Source of the DNA: Pegea sp. RAD2-039
Taxonomy: Eukaryota; Chordata; Thaliacea; Salpida; Salpidae
Reading direction: 5' to 3'
DNA: 64,000 nt
NCBI GenBank assembly: GCA_034620365.1
Contig: JAQGEQ010000299.1
Coordinates: 1,726,555 to 1,790,554, forward strand
The first letter of the stretch is position 1. Each line of letters starts with the position of its first letter. Below the pieces are notes generated by a model. That model searched no databases, was not told where the DNA came from, and saw only the letters and a list, made by a program, of their open reading frames with translations. The position numbers were made by a program, and so were the translations under genes. Shown here piece after piece: positions 1 to 12,200 of this stretch.

Positions 1-3000
1 TATATGAAAGCCCGGTTTGACTCTATCTGTTGATTTAAAAACAACTTTTAGGAAGATTGTCTCTGTAAATTATTTTCAACAACTAGTATCTCTACAAATT
101 TGTTTATTTTTGACATTTAATGTTTATACAGCAGCTTGTGAATTGCTGTTCGGAAGTTTCTTCATCTACAACCACAAATTGCTCATCGTGGTTATCGTAA
201 GGTATAGATGTAAGTTCTCTTCTGAAGATTTAGCCATTGAGGCACAAGTTGAAGTTATCAAGATTCATGGATATCACTAGAGGTATTTGTAAGCCAACTA
301 TGATGAAGAAATCATCCTAACGGATATCTTTTAAGTGATCTAGTTGGTGTTCACAAAAATATGCCGACTCTGCGCTGTAGTAATAAAGATATGGCGGCAA
401 CTTAACTGCTTCAATGTACTGAAGAACAACTTGGAGACTTAATACGAATGATGGACGCAGATTTGATGTTAAAAATCTATTTTCTGGTTACATAGAGTCA
501 ATTACAGTAATCAAAATGTCATTAGTTGTCTCCAGAACTAAGCTCATAAAAAGGACCAAAGGTAGCAAGAAAATGCCTTAACCAAAGTCAGAAGTCCTTT
601 AAATGTAAGTATAAATACGTTAGCAGAGTCAACTAAACTGAGGAAGCCATCGAACACGTCAAGCTGTCAATACCACTCAGATGCAACGGGATGTACTAAG
701 CATCCAAGGTATACAGTCAAAATACCACTGGTTAAAAGCAGAGAGGTAGGCCAAGATGCTCCTAATCAAACTTCAGTTTCCGTTGTGATAGTTCTCGAAA
801 ACAGCAATTAGAATGCCAACATGATAGGTAGAAACAAAAGGTTAATGTTTGCCCCCAATGTGGTAGAATATTTTAGCTGTTTAAGAAATGCTGGAACCAG
901 AAACTATTTAGGCCAAGTTGTTTTTGTAAGAACTTTAAGAACAAAAGAATAGGTGAAGAATGTTGATGAGGACGACAGTCTGGAACAGTGCACCACTATA
1001 TCAATAAAAGTTCCTAAATTAAATCGAGCAAATCACTTGATCCTCCACATGGCTAAAGAGCAAGTAACTTTCGAGTTAAGTCTACGCGGCAGGGACAAAT
1101 TTGTTAACATAAAGGAAGTGATTGAGGTGATGATCACATTACAACGGATAATCCTAGAAGCGGTAGATCTGAAGTTACTGATCAAGTCCCAATGATTCTG
1201 AAGATAGATTAAGAAGCCAGGTTGATTTTTTAAAAACATTATTACTTCAAATAAATATAGAATGAAAAATTTAAAGTAAAAGATTTATGTTAAGTTACAA
1301 AAAGCTACAAGAAATATCTTAACGATTTAAATGATATTTACATATGGAGTAAAATAATTTTCTGCTATACAGTTATCTTCAACTAAATGATTGGATCGGG
1401 AATAACAAGGAACGACCATTGATATAATTACAATAAAAATACAATCGACGACTCGAAAACAAAAAAGAATCATTTACTCCCATCCGTAATTGGAGGTACT
1501 TCCAGTCCGCTTTTTCCCTGCTCTTTGTATGACGTCACAGCTCAATTAAGAACCTGGACCATCAAAGCTTGTGGTTAGTTGGGTAATGAACCCTTAATCA
1601 TCTAAGTCTACATTCTCTTTCTATTCCATCATCATATCGTCTTCGAAACCATGATTCACTTCACTTGGTGGAGTAGATCAAAACTATCTTCTTTGTAGCT
1701 TTATATAGAAGGAACACCAAAATCCTGTTCGTCACAACTTCGCTATTCCTCGATGCAACGGGTGACGAACCTGTACCTACATAAGACTTCAGCAGCTCAC
1801 TTTTCACATCAACCATCATTCTTAGCTCTGCATGTTTCAAAAACTGAATAGCACTTAACGTCTCTGGCATCACCTTCTCCTAATCTTCAGTTTGTAGTTC
1901 TTTTGACTTCAACGTGACACTTTGTTGTCATTCAGACTACACTGCTACTATCATCTACTTATCTGGTTTTAACTTCTTTACGATCTGCTGATCATACACT
2001 TTTATACAAATTTTCAAAAAGATTATGATGGTAAAGCTATCGACCGCTTTCATAAAATCTATAGATACATACCACAAGGTCTAGCTCGCAGGGTATAACA
2101 TCTCCTTCCTACTTCATGAGACCTTCTTATTGGAAGTGGGATCTTACCGAAGCAGTTACATAGTGCCTTATTACCGCTTGAAATTTTGTATGATCTAATT
2201 GATACTGGTTCGTATGGTAAAGGCTCGTTTGGGTTTCAGACTTTTGAAAAAGTGAGGATGTTAATTTCTCTAAATACATTTTTAGTGTATGCATCTTGTA
2301 AGCGAGGAATATATTGAATCATTCTCACAACTATCTTTTTAATGTCCTCTACATCGATTATATGATTGTAGCAGCTCCATTCTTCATCGGATTAGTCTGG
2401 TCCTAAATTCATAATTGAATTATTGGCTATGACAGGGAAAGATACATTGGCTTTGATTATAGAGGAGAGTAGTAGAGTGAATAACTTACGCTTATCGAGC
2501 ATCTGTCTAACAGTGGTTGTAAGAGCTTCTGCGACCTTTCCACTTTGTTGCCGAATATTTTACTTGAAAATTCCTCCCTTCATTCTTGTCAGTAGAACAG
2601 ACTTAGCTTTGTCGACTAGCTTCACCCCGCTCAAGGTCGTTTCTGCCGCAAGGTCGCTTTTCACGACTTTCACGAAAACCACTGCTGTTACCGTGGACAC
2701 GCCCCATTTCCAGTTTCAACTCGTTGTTGCTTCCAACTTCATCCTCTTCGTATTAAACCGCATAAACCTCTTATTGATCAACGATCATATCAAAACTTGG
2801 TGTTTGTTGAAGTAAGTGTCCAAGAATAATCTTTTGTTATTACGATTAAAACTCATCACTTTGAGAATAAAGAAACTTTAAATTTTCAATATGAAGTTCA
2901 TTAGTTAAAAATTTTACAACTGTTGATTGTTAGTTTAAAAAGTCAATCACAAATTTCAGCTATATAGCTGTTTGAAATTAGGTAACCATGTTGATAATGT

Positions 3001-5689
3001 CTTCAAAAATCTTATTCTTGAAGTTCTTGATCTTCTTCTAATCATTGAAAAACTCTTGATGCTCTTTTTGTTTTAACTTATCAAATTCCTTCCATCATAG
3101 CAGAGTCAGTTTACATGGTCGCTTTAGTTCATGATGTCAAAGTTCTTTCGCTTCTATTTTTTATCCTTTTTAAGTAAAAACATTTAAAACACGAAATGAA
3201 GTTTATCCTGTTTAAAGCTCAAAAATTAAATCACTTTTTTGCAAACCAACGTAACTGATCTCAACACGTAGATACCCACATACCTAATTTCAAAATGCCT
3301 ACAAAAGTGACAGTCAGAAAAGTTATTTGAAAGCTGAATTATTGGACCATAAAACATTTAGAAAAAAATGTAGCTTCAAACAGAACCAATCATTTGATAA
3401 AAACTTGATTATATTAAACACAAATTAATTATTTGAAGCAGCTTCCTTAGTTACGTTCAATTTTTCATAAAACAAAGTATTTTATGGTTAAGGAACAATA
3501 TTTTCTTATCAGCTAAGTATTTTTGTATTACTGAAAGATACTTTAGTAGTTACAAGATATTTTTCAATATTTTTTTTCTAACTGTTTCCTCTAGGATTAA
3601 ATAATAAAGTAAATAAATAATGAGCTCAAATATTCTTTAGATGTGCTTAAATAGTTGATTATAAGAAGTTTGGAAATTCATTTAATGATTCATAATCTTT
3701 ACAAGTTGCTGTCAAAACGTTGTTTTCAGCTTTTCCTTGTTTGTGTAATCAACTCTTTTATTAGTTAACTTTTTTTACTCAAAGTATATGTTCTTAATTG
3801 AAAGTAATGAGTTGTAATGAAAAGATTTAAAACTAAATTAAATACTATTAAATGTATTTATGTAACATATAAACAAGAATATTGAATCTTTTTGTCGGTT
3901 AAACTACTTTGGTATCATTTCTTTTTAATATTTTTAAATCAGGAGGTTAAAATTAAAAAGAATGTAAAAATATCAAACTTTTATTTTTGAAAATAAATTG
4001 TTTCATCATTATATTCATACAATTAACCATTTGACAATTTATAATCCGTCAATAATATATGTTAAAAAGATCTAATCTATAAAAATAATATAGATTTTTT
4101 GATATAATTATTTTTAAGTGATAAAGTTTTTAGATTTATGAGTTAATGATATTTCTCTACAAAAGTACACACAAACTCTGAAGGCTGTCAGTATTGATCA
4201 AGTAGTAGGAGCTGTTCAAAATCATTTTACTGTATCCGGATCACTTTACTGTATAAGGTAGCTCTGTAGTACAGCTTTATTGTGTTATAATTTGAAAGCT
4301 ATTATTGAAATAGAGATAGAAAATTTATAAATCTGCCGTGATAGATATAATCTAACAGTAAATTAAAAACTAATTGATGTTATTTAATTTTTTTCAAATC
4401 ATTATATAGGGATTTAAGGTTGAAAGTATCTTGTTAGAAAATTGAAATCAAAACTGATCCACAGCAAGTTTAATAAATATTTTTGAAGAAAATTGAAAAA
4501 CTCAAGCAAGCACTAAATCAGTCTTTTCAAATTAAAAATTTTCTATAGTATGAGAATCAAAATTTGTCAAATTTTTATAATAATTGAATAATTTTATCCT
4601 AATATTAAAGTAATTACTAATCTGAAAAAGCCGTTTCAAATTTAAATCATTTTATCTTAAAAGAACATTGACATCATGATCAATTGAAAAATATAACTTT
4701 AAATATTAAAATTAAAAAGAAATCAGTCTCATTTATTCTATATTATTTGTTAATCAGTTTTATTATGCTTATTTTATCAACTGAATTTTCATGAATAGTT
4801 TTCTGGTAATCTCTGACAATCAAGCAAATGCTATAATCTAAGATGGTTAGCTTTTGTACTTAAATAAAAGTTTAGTGATTCAACTGATTTTTGCTAAAGT
4901 CTCACTCGTTATTCTGATTTTCAAACGAAATTATTTTTTGTTCTAAATTTTCTTTTTTATATGAATATAGAAAAATCATTTCTTATAAATTTCTATAAAT
5001 TAAAATTTTTTTTTTATTTTTTTATCACTACAATATAACAGTCGTTTTAACATCGATTAAATATTAATATTTCTTAAAATCTAATTTTTACCTTTATGGC
5101 AATTTCTTCAAAAACATTATGTAGTACTAAAGTTTATTTTCACTGATAAAACTTATAAAAGAAAGTTTATTTCAAACTACATCAAATTGTGTTATGCATC
5201 TGCATAACTTTAATCGCATAATTTAGATTTTAATGATTTATAATTGCCATCAAACCTAATAGAACATAACTTTCATAAAATAAATTAATTTAAATCCAGT
5301 TCGATGGTATTTAACATAATGGTTTAATTTTAAATTGATTTTCATCTACTTACATAACTAAAAAAACAATTTCAAATTTTAGTTAAACTAATTGTAATAT
5401 TTAAAACTTTCTTTTTGTTGTTTTCATTTTTCATAAGCTTATGTTTAGTCAAGTAAACGTAAGGATCCTCACCTCATAGTAAAGATCTCCCCATTAACTG
5501 TACCTTTGTTACTTGCCCAACCAGCAACTGTCCACCCAACAAAACTTTTGCGACAAATGTAGCCTCGTACAACGGAAATTTTGTGGAATACAGACAGACA
5601 AATTCTTTTTCGTACCCAAAACACTGAATGTTTTTAAAGCTTGATAAACTTCCATCAATTAAAAAAATAACCAATCAACCATCTCAAAG
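1..5689. other. Gene-poor AT-rich stretch
   Basis: No gene can be supported here. The first 2.8 kb is less AT-rich and holds short open stretches (for example 953-1195 plus, 1661-1873 minus, 2423-2815 plus), but none shows a recognisable domain, a splice-consistent extension or a convincing start. It may be decayed repeat or gene sequence. From about 2.85 kb to 5.4 kb the sequence is very AT-rich and non-coding on both strands. I see no RNA gene in it. Confidence 0.5.
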
Positions 5690-5982
5690 GTGGTATTGGT
5701 GGAATACTCACAAAGTTATAGAAATGCGGCAACAAAAAATGTACAAAACCTTGCATAGGCTGCTAATGTTTTCTACATTTTTTTTGAAGTAACAGAGGCT
5801 GACACTTGGTTTCTATAATACTTTTTAGACCTCACCAAAGCTTTTGACACTGTAAGTAGAAAAGTTTTGTAAAAGATAATCAAATGTCTTGTGTGTCAAC
5901 CAGAAGTTACCAGCTTCAGATGATACAGTTTCATCAAGATCAAAAGAATCAAGCAAGATATTAAAATGACCTCGTTACGTTA
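5690..5982 (+). mobile_element. Degenerate non-LTR reverse transcriptase, 5' part (RTE-like)
   Basis: Near 5825-5869 the plus strand reads LDLTKAFDTVSRKVL, the reverse-transcriptase palm motif that carries the first catalytic Asp. A poorly preserved coding stretch lies just upstream and stop codons follow within 10 codons. The same element resumes at 7059 after an inserted CR1-like fragment. The wording of the motif, and the FADD box in the second half, differ from the CR1-like family found elsewhere in the window, so this is a separate lineage. RTE-like is my best guess from motif style. The element is dead. Confidence 0.6.
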
Positions 5983-7058
5983 TTTATTTATTTATTTATT
6001 TATTACAATAAATGTGAAGGAGGGTGCCTAAAAAGAGCACCTCTCGCTAACACACATTCTCACAAATTAGATCTATTTGACGTGTAAACGAAAAAGCATA
6101 TGACAATGAAGAATTGCACAGAATCATAGTATTGTAAAAGAGAAAAATTCACAGTTTAGAAATGGCAATGTTGGCGATATTATAACAATTCAGCTTTTTC
6201 TTGAACAGCATAAGTGATTTTGACATGACAATCTCTGATGGCAGATTGTTCCATGTACTGATTGTGCGGTATGAGAAAAAACTTAATCTGGTTAACGTAG
6301 CTGGTGGAGTGGGCTTATTAAGATGTAATTTATGTCTTCTAAGTTGATATAACTTGAGGGAGGGACTAATGGAGAAAAAGTCATCAAACTGAAGATCAAT
6401 TAGGTTGTGAATAATTTAAAAAATCAGAATAAGGTCGTATTTAATTCTTCGGATTTCCAAAGTATCTAGATTGAAGAAGCTGAGACGATGCTTATAACTC
6501 TCGTATTTGATATTAAGTTTCCTGCAAACCAATCTCGTAAATGTTGCCTGAACAGATTCGATTTTTCTGATATCACCAACTTGATATGGCATCCATGCAC
6601 TGATATTGTATTCAAGAATAGGGCGTATGTACAGTTTGAAAAGGTTGACGAAAAACCATGGATCTTTAGAATTAAAAGTCTTTATGATGAGGTGGACAAG
6701 CTTGATAGATTTTCCAAAGATTCTGGAAACATAACTGTGCCATTTGAAGTCAGATGTCAGAGTAATGCCGAGGTCTATGACTGAGGATACTCGTTCAAGA
6801 ATGGATCCATTGATGTAGTATTGGTTGCTGAAGTTGGCCGCTGGCTTACGGGAGAATGTTATAACTTCAGACTTTGTTGGCTGGATTTTAAGTTGCCAAT
6901 TCGCAGACCAGTTTTCTACAATGTTTAGTGCAGTTTGGAGTTTTGAGTGAGAACCAGATAATAGCTTGATGTCATCTGCATACACAAACACACTGACATT
7001 GTCTACTGTTATTAGTCTTCTGATGAGGTCTTCAATGAAAATCAAAAAGAGAATTTGT
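5983..7058 (-). mobile_element. CR1-like retrotransposon fragment, 3' end (reverse strand)
   Basis: On the minus strand an open stretch of 209 aa (7045 to 6416) encodes the C-terminal half of a reverse transcriptase, including a YADD catalytic box and the thumb region. It is nearly identical to the matching part of element C at 51.1-51.8 kb, so the insertion is fairly recent. The 3' end has the family hairpin and then a TTTA-type simple repeat, read on the plus strand at about 5983-6003. The copy is 5'-truncated, which is usual for target-primed reverse transcription. It sits inside an RTE-like element. I saw no clear target-site duplication. Confidence 0.85.
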
Positions 7059-7560
7059 AACAGAAAACGGTGCGAAACAAAGATGTGTGCATCATACCAG
7101 CCCCTTTCTCCTTATTTCTCATCGTGATGCTAAACCACGCAACCATTACAACAAAAACGCAGTTTACACGAGGTACCGCCTTGTTGGCTGTCTATTTAGC
7201 CTAAAACATCTAAGGTCTAAAGCTAAAACTGTCTACCTAATTGTCCATGAGATTCTTTTTGCTGACGACACTGATCTAGTAGCACACACTAAATCGGCCC
7301 TGCAACGAGTAACTTCTTCTTTCGCGAAGACCACAAGATTTTGAGCTTAAGCTAAATCAAAAAAAGACATAACTTCCTCACTGGTCTACTCTATATGACG
7401 AATTAGATTGTCCTTATATTACCATCAACAGCAATAGACTTAAGCCCATGTAACTCTTCCACTATTTGGGCAGTATAGTGTAATTGTTAGGGAAACAGAC
7501 ACTAAAACAGAGCCTTTGCTTGATTCCGGAAAAGATTTAAAAGTTAAGGATCATTTCCAT
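7059..7560 (+). mobile_element. Degenerate non-LTR reverse transcriptase, 3' part (RTE-like)
   Basis: Continuation of the element interrupted at 5983. Translation gives ENGAKQRCV, corresponding to the usual NGVKQGCV motif, and then ELLFADD-like text (EILFADDTDLVAHT near 7250-7290) with the catalytic Asp pair. Further remnants run to about 7.5 kb, with in-frame stops and a frameshift. The order of motifs matches the 5' part at 5825, so the two pieces were once contiguous. It is not functional. Confidence 0.6.
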
Positions 7561-9282
7561 CAACCCTACTTCCGTAACATTCTTCATCAAACGATAAGAT
7601 TTCATCTCTAACTGTATTTGTTTATATATATATATTATTTTAGTAAATATTAATTTCAATATACATATTTAACTCTACTTAGACTCTAGTAAATGTTCTT
7701 CAGAACATTACTTAATCTTTATTATCTTTATTAAGACTTTATTTCATAAGTTTTAAATTTTATCAGATAAATCAACTCGGATATAACTGATACAGCTGCA
7801 AAGTAAAGATGGTGGCTGCATAAGGGAAAAGAAGTTTATCATCTTAATAAAACTCTCTAAAAAGAAATGTTTTTAAAGATTGTTAAAAGTTTTTTTTTAG
7901 TTAACCATTTAAAGTTTAAGCTTTGCTGACATACCGATAACTTAACCCGACAATCAGTCCTTGTGACTAAATCATTTCTTAGAAAGATCCTTGACAACAA
8001 GAAAAACCTCAAAAAATTGAATTTTGTTAATTTTACTATTTAGTTATTAATAGCATTGAATGCATTTAATGAAATCCAAAAAATTGTGAAAAAGTTAAAT
8101 ATTTTTTTCACGATAAAGTTATATAATGTTTTTATTGAAAATAATTCTGAACTTGATGTAAAGTATAAGATGTGGGAAATATGAACTTCACACAGCTGAA
8201 AGCGATTACTTTTTTTTTAGTTAGATGTTTGTATTAATGTAATATATTTGATACGAACATATTTATAGGAAAGCGAAATGTTTGGTTTAAACATTTTTAT
8301 TAAACAAGGGCTGAATCTGTCAGCAAAAACTGTTAAATTATTTTTACTTTTTTGACCAATGAAATTATAAGCATATTGATTTAATCAGCTATTTAAATTA
8401 TTTTGTGAAATTATATTTGTAAAATATGTTTTTAAATAGTTGGCATAATTGTAACTTTAAGTTTTAACTTTTTTAACATCTTTAACTCTTTTTACATCTC
8501 ATTCTACCTGAGTTTTTTCAGTTTAAATATAGTAATCTTGAAAATTTATTTGGCTATATAAAAATATATTTTTAAGAAAATTTAAGATAATAAGATATAA
8601 GTTTTTGTACCATTTTCCTTATACAGTTTATGCTTTGCTCTTATTTTAAACTTCACTATTTAAAATTTTGATGCTATATATAGCAGTTTAAAGTTATATT
8701 TGGAACAATTAAAATAATAAAATTTGAAAATGTTAAAAGCAATCAAGTCTTTATTTTATAACTAAAATATAAGGTTGTTTGAAAAATGAATATATGTTTC
8801 TTTATTGCTAAGGAGCTAATTATTTAATTAACTTTTTAAAGTATATTATAAATCAGTCTTTGTAACAAAATGATTACTTGAAACACTCTTTGAAAAACGA
8901 AATTATATTTTTAAAGTTTGGTATTTAGATGCCAATGTGACTAAATGAGTTTAATGAGCTTAAAAAATTTGTAGGAAAATATTATATTTTATATTGAAGA
9001 TCTTTAACAACTAAAGTAATTATGGCATTTTCAATCTTTGGTTTATAACAATTTTGTATTTTTAGCATAATTAAAATATAAGGCTATATAAAAATTATAT
9101 ATCATTATCAAATAGTTCTTAAATTTACTAATTAAGGTATACCATAAGCCTAGTTTATAATCAAAACCACAATTTTCTAAAATGATTTAATTAATTATTT
9201 CTTTCAAGTTATAAATAAAAATAATTAATCAAATTTTAATAGTTTTAGTGCTTTGAATTTGAAAAGTTTTAAAAAATTGAAA
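7561..9282. other. Intergenic, AT-rich
   Basis: I see nothing beyond homopolymer runs and a short TA tract near 7.63 kb. No open reading frame or RNA gene is supported. The DNMT1 promoter presumably lies in the last few hundred bases, but no clear TATA box or initiator could be assigned. Confidence 0.5.
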
Positions 9283-12200
9283 ATGTATCGAAAACGAAAA
9301 AGATCTTCAGAATCTGATGAATCATACGAACCAAGTTTTTCTGGAAGTAGAAAAGTTGAAGTAAGAAATATAAAAGTTCATTTTTTTATAATTTTAAAGC
9401 AAGAGTTATCTAATCTTCCTTATAACAAGGGCCTTATTTCAACCCCCAATTTAGTTTAAAACCGCAAACTTATAACACTAGATTGGAAATTTAAAAACAC
9501 CGATACTTTCTAAATTAATTCTTGTCATAAACTTGTGAATGTTAATTCAAGCAAAGGAGCAAATTGGAGAAGGTGCATCATACCCTTATTTATTTTTGTT
9601 TAAGTTTTGGTAAGATAAAGATTAACATTGAACTTATAAAGATTTAGTTTCTTTTTAAAAATAATTTATGAAAGCGTTTGTGGGGATCCAACTGAAATTT
9701 GAAAGTTTAACAATTAAAGAATTATGAATTAAGTCCTTAAATATTAGTTACTTTATCAATGGTTCAAAGATGCTAATTTATTAGATTTAGACAATTTGTG
9801 TTTACCAAAACAAATAATTTTAATTATATCGGTAACAAGTGTGTGTTGGCATTGTGATATATTTTAAATGACTCTTAAGCGTATTTGAAAACTTATATAT
9901 TTTTTAACAAAGTTAAGTAAAGTACTTTTTATTTCTTTTGTCAAAAGTATTTATTAATTTAAAATAATTTAAAGTCTTATTTCATAAAATATCACTATAG
10001 ATTAATATGAAAACTTGAAAATAGTGTTGAGGTAAATCTACTATTGATGTAAAAATTTCATGAAAACTTAATTAACTTAAATACTTATTAATCTTTCACA
10101 GAAAAATCTTGCCAAAAAGAAAAAGGAAAGTGAAGCATTGACAGTAAGACATAAATATATTTAACATTTTCCCTTAAGTAGCAGTTTTATAAGTTACTTA
10201 TATAAAGGTTTAATTTTTTACCATACTATCTCAGATTATATATAATATATATTTATTTATTTAACGTATGGCTGCACATAATAAATTATGCTACTCTAAT
10301 ACCGAATACAGAACTATATGACTGCAGAGAAATAATGAAAAGGTTGTAGATACCACACTTCAACATATGTAGCAAGGGAATAAATAGGAACACTATAAAA
10401 GCAAACTTATGCATTGTAGAATAAATTTAGGAGTATAACAAGGTGCAAATTAGTATGAAAATACTGAAAATTGTTTATCATTTCCAACAAAATAATTTGA
10501 TTTATACTTCTTTGGGATAATTTAAAAAAGAGTTAATAAACTTTCCTTTTGTGTTGGGAAAGAAGATTCCAAACTGTGGTTACTTTATTTAAAAAAAGCT
10601 ATTTGTTATAATTGGGTGTTATTAAATTGGTGTTATTGGGTGTTATTGGGTTAGTTCTAAACGTCAAGCCTCTGAAGACGTTTGAAAGATTGTAATCTCT
10701 GGGAAAATCATTGACGCTAGGAAGCTATATACAAGGAAACGTTGAGAGATTTAAAAGTCTTTGCAGAAGTTTCAGCTTCATAAGTGAAGAGATAGTTTAA
10801 GTTTAAGAACTTTTAAGTTGTCTTCTTGGCGCTTGTACTGCGCACTTGAAGTTTCTAACCATTGATGTCATCAAAGTAAAAAAATGTGGTGATAGTCATT
10901 TAATTGGAAACATTTAATGGTGATGACCTTACCTTGGAAAAAGGAGGTCATCATAATCACAAAAATTAATACTGAACAACTTATACCCAAATAAAATCAA
11001 TATTTGTATATAAATGAAGCAGGAAGCCAATATTGCTTTAGTAATTTTCATCTTGTAAGCAAGAGCACACTAACTTTTAAAAAGTTATTTTGAAAGTTAT
11101 CTTGATTGAAAAACTCCTGAAATTCTCATTAACGCTTACCGTGTTTAATATTTTTCAAAACTAAGAAAACTTTTTATTCTAGAGATGCAACGTCTGTAAT
11201 CAACGATTATGTAATGCTCAAATATATAATCCCCAAAAAACGTATTTAGATGAAATTTTAGCAATAACATCAAATGAAGTGAACATTGAAGGGCAGGATG
11301 ATTTGCAATATATAATGAATGGTATCTATCTTAAATCAACAAAAATGTCCTGACTATTCAACAATTTTTGTTATTTCTAGACTTCACTATATATTGTGAA
11401 AACCAGCATATTTGCAGATTCGAAGGATTGATTGAAAAAGATGCTTTGTTGTATGCCGCTGGTGATTTGTATAAGCTAGTGGATGCTGATTTGTCAAAAG
11501 AAGGAGTCCAAGCAAAAGTAGGCCCAATTTTAAGTTGGCAGCTTCAAGGTATGATTTTTGTGTAAATGAAATAAAAGTAATCTCTGGTCTACAAGATTAA
11601 AGAAATTATTTTACTATAGTCGATATTCTAGTTTAAAAACTATAAACTTGTATTTATATTCCTCCACCAAAATTGAAATTTCAAACTACATTTGATTTTC
11701 TTTTTAGATATTGATGAATCCATGCGAGTGCATATATTGATATCTACCGAATCTGCTTTTTATGTACTGAAGCAACCCTCAACAGTTTATCTTGGACATT
11801 ATAGGGATGTAGAAGAGATGTTTATCTTGTCTAATCAGGTTATGGAGTTTATTGAAGAAGAGACAGCAGATGCTAGCTATGGAGATCTTATTTCATATAT
11901 ACAATCCTTAGATGTTAGTACATCTTTGACATTAAGCTGTTTAAATGAGGATCATCTTCACAGTCATGCACAGTTTATAGTTGATCAGGTAAAACTCAAA
12001 ACTTTAATACTATGTAAAAGCAATTACTTAAAGAGTTGAAGAAATTTATGTATCTAATAAATTTCATAACTATTTTATAACACTGTTTTATTGCTTATTA
12101 AATTTTTCAAAATAAATCATATTTTAATTTGTGATTTTTTTCTATATAACAAATAATTACGCAAATGAAATTCTTGACGTTTATCTTAAACATTTTGAAG

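Noticed and set aside
2423-2815. 130-codon open frame on the plus strand
   Set aside because: It starts at TTG, has no domain and no supporting splice or promoter context. The less AT-rich composition alone can keep a frame open.
5474-5674. 66-codon minus-strand open frame beside the RTE-like element
   Set aside because: No homology recognised and it does not fit either strand of the neighbouring element's known motifs.
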